Shown here: positions 61,301 to 64,000 of the stretch, piece by piece | How positions within the stretch are numbered: the first letter of the stretch is position 1 | Layout: every line of letters begins with the position of its first letter | DNA from: Actinokineospora auranticolor | Lineage (GTDB): Bacteria > Actinomycetota > Actinomycetes > Mycobacteriales > Pseudonocardiaceae | Reading direction: 5' to 3' | Assembly: GCF_002934265.1 (NCBI RefSeq) | Contig: NZ_PTIX01000008.1 | Span: 124,001 to 188,000 of the forward strand | Length of the DNA stretch: 64,000 bases | Notes under the pieces: generated by a model | What the model saw: only the letters and a program-made list of their open reading frames with translations | Databases searched by the model: none | What the model was told of the DNA's origin: nothing | Position numbers and translations under genes: made by a program

Positions 61301-64000
61301 CCCGGTCGTCGGGCAGCTCGATGTCCACCGGCAGGTAGGCCGCGCCGGACTTGAGCACGCCGTAGATGGCCGTCATCAGCTCGAACGACCGCGGCATCCG
61401 CACCGCGACCAGCGCGTCCGGGCCCGCCCCGCGCGCGATCAGCCAGTGCGCCAGCCGGTTGGCGTCGGCGTTGAGCTCGGCGTAGGTGCGGGTCTCGCCC
61501 TCGAACACCAGCGCCGTGCGGTCCGGGGTGCGGGCCACCTGCGCCTCGAACGCCGCGGCCAGGGTCGGCGCGGGCAGCTCCAGGTCGGTGTCGTTCCACT
61601 CGTGCAGCAGCCTGCGCAGCTCGTCGGCGGGCAGCACGCCCACCGCGGCCGCCGGGGTGGTGGTGCCGTCGGCGTCGGCCAGCGCGGTGGCGATGCCCGA
61701 CAGCGCGGTCTCCACGTAGCCCGCGAGGGTCTCGCAGGCCACCGAGGTGTCCACCTGCAGGTCCAGCGACAGCTCGGTGCCGAAGTCGTCCAGCGACACC
61801 GACACCGGGTAGTTGATGCCGTCCGCCGCGGCCACGAACCGCACCCCGCCGTCGGTGGTGCCGATCGCCCCGGCCGCGCCGCGGCCGGGCTCGAAGTGGC
61901 GGAAGTTGCACACCGAGGTGAACAGCGGCGCGTCGCCGTCGAGCCCGCTGCTGCGCTGGGCCAGGCCGAGCGGGCTCTGCTCGCGCGCCACCAGTTCGCG
62001 CAGCGCGGTGTCCACGGCGGACACCAGTTCGGCGACCGTGCGGCGGGACAGGTCCACCCGCACCGGCAGGGTGTTGATGAAGTTGCCCAGCATCCGCTCC
62101 ACGCCCGGCACGCCCTGCAGGCGCCCGGAGAGCACCGTGCCGAACACGACGTCGAGCCTGCCGCTGGTGGCCGCGACCACCCTGGCCCACGCGGCGTGGA
62201 ACAGCGCGGCGGGGGTGATCCGGAGCCGCCTGGCCTGCGTCCGCACCCGGTCGGTCAGCTCGGCGGGCAGGGCGCGGCGGAGCTGGTGCACGCCGCGCGT
62301 GCCGCCGCGCGCGTCGGTCAGCCCGAACGGCGTGGTGGGCTCGGTGACGTCGCCCAGGGTGGCGCGGAAGTACGCGGCGACCGCCGCCTCGTCGAGGTGG
62401 TGGCGGGTGTGCGCGACGAAGTCCCGGTACGGCGGCGGCTCGGGCAGCAGCTCGGCGCGGCCCGCCATGTGCACGGCCAGCTCGCCCATCGTCAGCCGCA
62501 GCGACGTGGCGTCCTCGATCAGGTGGTGCGCGTCGAGCAGCAGGTAGCGGCGTTCGGACCCGGTGTCGACGGCGGTGGTCAACCGCAGCAGCGGCGCCCG
62601 GTCCAGCGGCAGGTCCGACGGCTCGCGCAGCAGCGCCCGCGCCCCGTCCTCGCCGTCCACCTCGACCCGGCGCACCGGCAGCTCCACCCGGCGGTGGACC
62701 ACCTGCACCGGCGTGGACAGCCCGGTGGTCAGCACGGCGGTGCGCATCACGTCGTGGCGGGCGATCACGGCGCGCAGCGCGTCGGCGAACCGCAGCGCGG
62801 CGGCCTCGTCGTCGGCGGCGTAGAGGGTCCGCACCCGGTACGGGTCGTGCTCCGGGTCGAGCAGGTGGTGGAAGAGGATCCCCTCCTGCGTCGACACCAG
62901 CGGGTAGATGTCCTGCACGTTGTCGGCGCCGCCGTCGACGGTGGCCACCACGGCGTCGATGTCGGCCTGCGTCAGCGCCACCAGGGGCAGCAGGTCCGGG
63001 GTGATCGGCGCGCCCGCCTCGACGCGGTTCGGCGGGACCTCGTAGTCACCGTGGTCCCCGCCCGCGTCGCCGGAGTCGATCGCCGCGGCCAGCGCGGCCA
63101 GCGTCGGCGCGCTGAACACCGCGCGCACCGACACCCGGCGGCCCGCGGCGCGCAGCCGGGCCACCAGCACGGTGATCAGCAGCGAGTGGCCGCTGAGGGC
63201 GAAGAAGTTGTCCTCGGCGCTGATCCGCGCCGCGTCGAAGCCGAGCAGCTCCGCCCACAGGTCGGCCAGCAGCCGTTCGGTGTCGGTGCGCGGGGCGACG
63301 TGGACGCGCTCGGCGAAGTCCTCGAGGTCCGGGGCGGGCAGCGCCCGGCGGTCCAGCTTGCCGTGCGCGGTCACCGGCAGCGCGTCGAGCACGACGATCG
63401 CGCCCGGCACCATGTACTCGGGCAGGCCGCTCCTGAGGTGCGCCAGCAGCGCGACCCGGTCCAGCCCGTCCCCGGCGGGCACCGCGTAGGCCACCAGCCG
63501 GTGGTTGCCCGGCTGGTCCTCGCGCACCACCACGGCGGCGGCGCCGACCTCGGGGCGCTCGGTGAGCCGGTGCTCGACCTCGCCCAGCTCGATCCGGAAC
63601 CCGCGCAGCTTCACCTGGTCGTCGACCCGGCCCAGGTACTCCAGGGTGCCGTCGGGCAGCCACCGGGCCAGGTCGCCGGTGCGGTACAGGCGCGCGCCGG
63701 GCTCGTCGTCGAACGGGTTGGGCACGAACCGGTCGCGGGTCAGCTCCGGCTCGTGCAGGTAGCCGCGGGCCAGGCCGTCGCCCGCGATGTGGAGCTGCCC
63801 CACGCACCCGATGCCCTGCGGCCGCTGGGCGTCGTCGAGGACGTAGAGCTGGATGTTCTGGATCGGGCGGCCGATCGGCACCAGCTGGGGCGCGGGGTCG
63901 GCGGGTACCGCCCAGTGGCTGACGTCGACGGCGGCCTCGGTGGGCCCGTAGAGGTTGTGCAGCGGGGCGGTGTGGCGGGCGTAGTGGCGCGCGCACAGCT
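58368..64000 (-). CDS. NRPS, A-T-C-A-T-C*, 5' end outside window
   Basis: About 1877 residues are visible. First, the end of an adenylation domain with NLYGPTEAAVDVSHW; its three readable code residues (L, V, D) agree with serine-type domains. T1 (LSGHSL, near 63185) follows, then C1 with an intact HHLIEDA (near 62525) and the ILFHHLL N-terminus seen in dual condensation/epimerisation domains. The second A domain (YTSGTTGKPKG near 61170) has the unusual code DVKDETIAA, which I cannot match to a substrate. T2 (LGGHSL, near 59978) and a terminal C-like domain follow, where HHxxxDG is replaced by RPWGVFDG (near 59350). The Gln/Asp/Gly-rich tail ends at TAG 58368-58370. It is co-transcribed with the triene PKS, but its place in the pathway is unclear. 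Confidence 0.93.
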   Translation of the reverse strand, partial: LCARHYARHTAPLHNLYGPTEAAVDVSHWAVPADPAPQLVPIGRPIQNIQLYVLDDAQRPQGIGCVGQLHIAGDGLARGYLHEPELTRDRFVPNPFDDEPGARLYRTGDLARWLPDGTLEYLGRVDDQVKLRGFRIELGEVEHRLTERPEVGAAAVVVREDQPGNHRLVAYAVPAGDGLDRVALLAHLRSGLPEYMVPGAIVVLDALPVTAHGKLDRRALPAPDLEDFAERVHVAPRTDTERLLADLWAELLGFDAARISAEDNFFALSGHSLLITVLVARLRAAGRRVSVRAVFSAPTLAALAAAIDSGDAGGDHGDYEVPPNRVEAGAPITPDLLPLVALTQADIDAVVATVDGGADNVQDIYPLVSTQEGILFHHLLDPEHDPYRVRTLYAADDEAAALRFADALRAVIARHDVMRTAVLTTGLSTPVQVVHRRVELPVRRVEVDGEDGARALLREPSDLPLDRAPLLRLTTAVDTGSERRYLLLDAHHLIEDATSLRLTMGELAVHMAGRAELLPEPPPYRDFVAHTRHHLDEAAVAAYFRATLGDVTEPTTPFGLTDARGGTRGVHQLRRALPAELTDRVRTQARRLRITPAALFHAAWARVVAATSGRLDVVFGTVLSGRLQGVPGVERMLGNFINTLPVRVDLSRRTVAELVSAVDTALRELVAREQSPLGLAQRSSGLDGDAPLFTSVCNFRHFEPGRGAAGAIGTTDGGVRFVAAADGINYPVSVSLDDFGTELSLDLQVDTSVACETLAGYVETALSGIATALADADGTTTPAAAVGVLPADELRRLLHEWNDTDLELPAPTLAAAFEAQVARTPDRTALVFEGETRTYAELNADANRLAHWLIARGAGPDALVAVRMPRSFELMTAIYGVLKSGAAYLPVDIELPDDRVARMVEDGKPLLVLTDLPDTAAEPDTDPGVAAHPDHLAYVLYTSGTTGKPKGVAITHRAGMNWLHWDQTFYRMTDGERVLFKTSISFDVSIKELFWPLQVGGAVVIARPGGQRDPGYLVEVMRDERVTDVDFVPSMLAVFLAEPGVRDCRALKRLEATGEALPAELAERFTAAFPDVPLSNICGPTEVGAALGCWYTPEPGAVRVPIGAPVHNTQAYVLDAALRPVPTGVAGELYIAGGQVARGFLNRPELTAERFVANPFTPGARMYRTGDLVKWRHDGLIEHLGRVDDQLKVRGFRVEPGEITNVLHEHAAVRTAVVVPRGTGAACSLIAYVAPSAQWAGGTTDNGKHELTGVLRAHLGGRLPEYMVPSVFVVLDELPVTPNGKVDKRALPAPADEDLAGAEYRAPETRVQRAVCGLVAEVLEVGRVGLRDRFLDLGGHSLLATRLTLRVRNELGGHLPLALVLSGATVADLADAVQRSLDREPAAERAVDSVESAESAEPTGSVVDVEPVAGETAPLSLQQRDLWFRTWPAHLGSAHENVQLAFAVDGELDRAAFAAAVRALVERHPVLRTSYPERGGELVQRVNPVGEVPVPVLAVADDAAVAEWLAAERRRPFHPEDTLVLRVHLLARSDTEHVAVLTRPWGVFDGWSVNIVLGELLVLYRALSRGERPELPALTVDHTDHARAQRATTTPAELDRQRQYWRGQLRGLAPAATLRTDYPRPPVRTGQGATVAFGVPAALVDALRTLGREHGATLYMTLLAAFGALLGGCADDRELVIGSAVANRPDGPWDRVVGYFTNLLAVRLDVAADRPFTKLLDQARHSLADAQEHRDLPFADLVEDLVGTPDPAHPPVFQVMFNLLPAPQAGDGAAADGDLAVRLLRSDPGSTKYELNLVVQESPAGLGGYLEYSTDVFARGTALRLVRCFERLLAALVTAPDTDLAGLRAAAGRAADQDTGQHTGQDAPGQDAKAQN

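Noticed and set aside
58368-64000. Treating the upstream NRPS as an independent siderophore gene
   Set aside because: It is only 14 bp from the PKS gene, with the PKS ribosome site overlapping its stop codon, so the two are co-transcribed; a separate product is still not excluded.

Overview
The DNA is very GC-rich, with codon thirds almost always G or C, many GTG starts, 4-bp ATGA/GTGA gene overlaps and several leaderless-looking promoters. It also carries a giant trans-acyltransferase (trans-AT) PKS/NRPS system. This points to an actinomycete, possibly of the Pseudonocardiales; the order is inference only. Both window ends cut through genes.

Region 1 (1-5839, minus strand) is one tightly coupled operon. 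It runs from an 83-residue acidic peptide, through a 600-residue TPR-like protein, to two LanB-type (lantibiotic dehydratase N-terminal family) proteins, the second cut by the window edge. The peptide has an FxLD-like acidic leader but no Ser, Thr or Cys in its last 40 residues and no Cys at all, so ordinary lanthipeptide chemistry is impossible. The better hypothesis is a scaffold peptide extended at its C-terminus by PEARL-type (peptide aminoacyl-tRNA ligase) LanB proteins. Upstream lies an 844-bp AT-richer gap with paired repeats, then an IS5-type transposase remnant.

Region 2 (7.2-15.7 kb) holds stand-alone genes: a DHA2-type MFS exporter divergent from its likely TetR repressor with palindromic operators, a small four-helix membrane protein, a NarL-type histidine kinase/response regulator pair, a small hypothetical gene, and a STAND NTPase (NB-ARC plus WD40-like). 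A strong hairpin separates this from the next operon.

Region 3 (15.8-64 kb, all minus strand, gaps of 70 bp or less) is a single transcription unit running in from beyond the window end. In transcription order it encodes an NRPS (A-T-C-A-T-C*, 5' end missing), a three-module PKS (KS-DH-KR-ACP, KS-DH-KR-ACP, KS-DH-KR-cMT-ACP), a formyltransferase-C*-A(Gly)-T loading NRPS, a PP-loop ATP pyrophosphatase, a minimal KS-AT*-ACP module, a 5854-residue PKS/NRPS (KS-KR-cMT-ACP / C-A(Gly)-T / KS-DH-KR-ACP / KS-KR-ACP / KS0) and a trans-acting AT-AT-ER protein. No module has an intact in-line AT, which defines a trans-AT system.

Read in biosynthetic rather than gene order, the parts fit the oxazolomycin/inthomycin logic. 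N-formylglycine is loaded and extended once without reduction, then cyclised to a 5-substituted oxazole by the ATP pyrophosphatase. Three dehydrating modules build a methylated triene, a KR-cMT module makes a 3-hydroxy-2,2-dimethyl acyl unit, and glycine is added as an amide before further ketide extension. The chain then reaches a condensation-dead KS at a protein C-terminus; its continuation, release and the role of the upstream NRPS lie outside the window.
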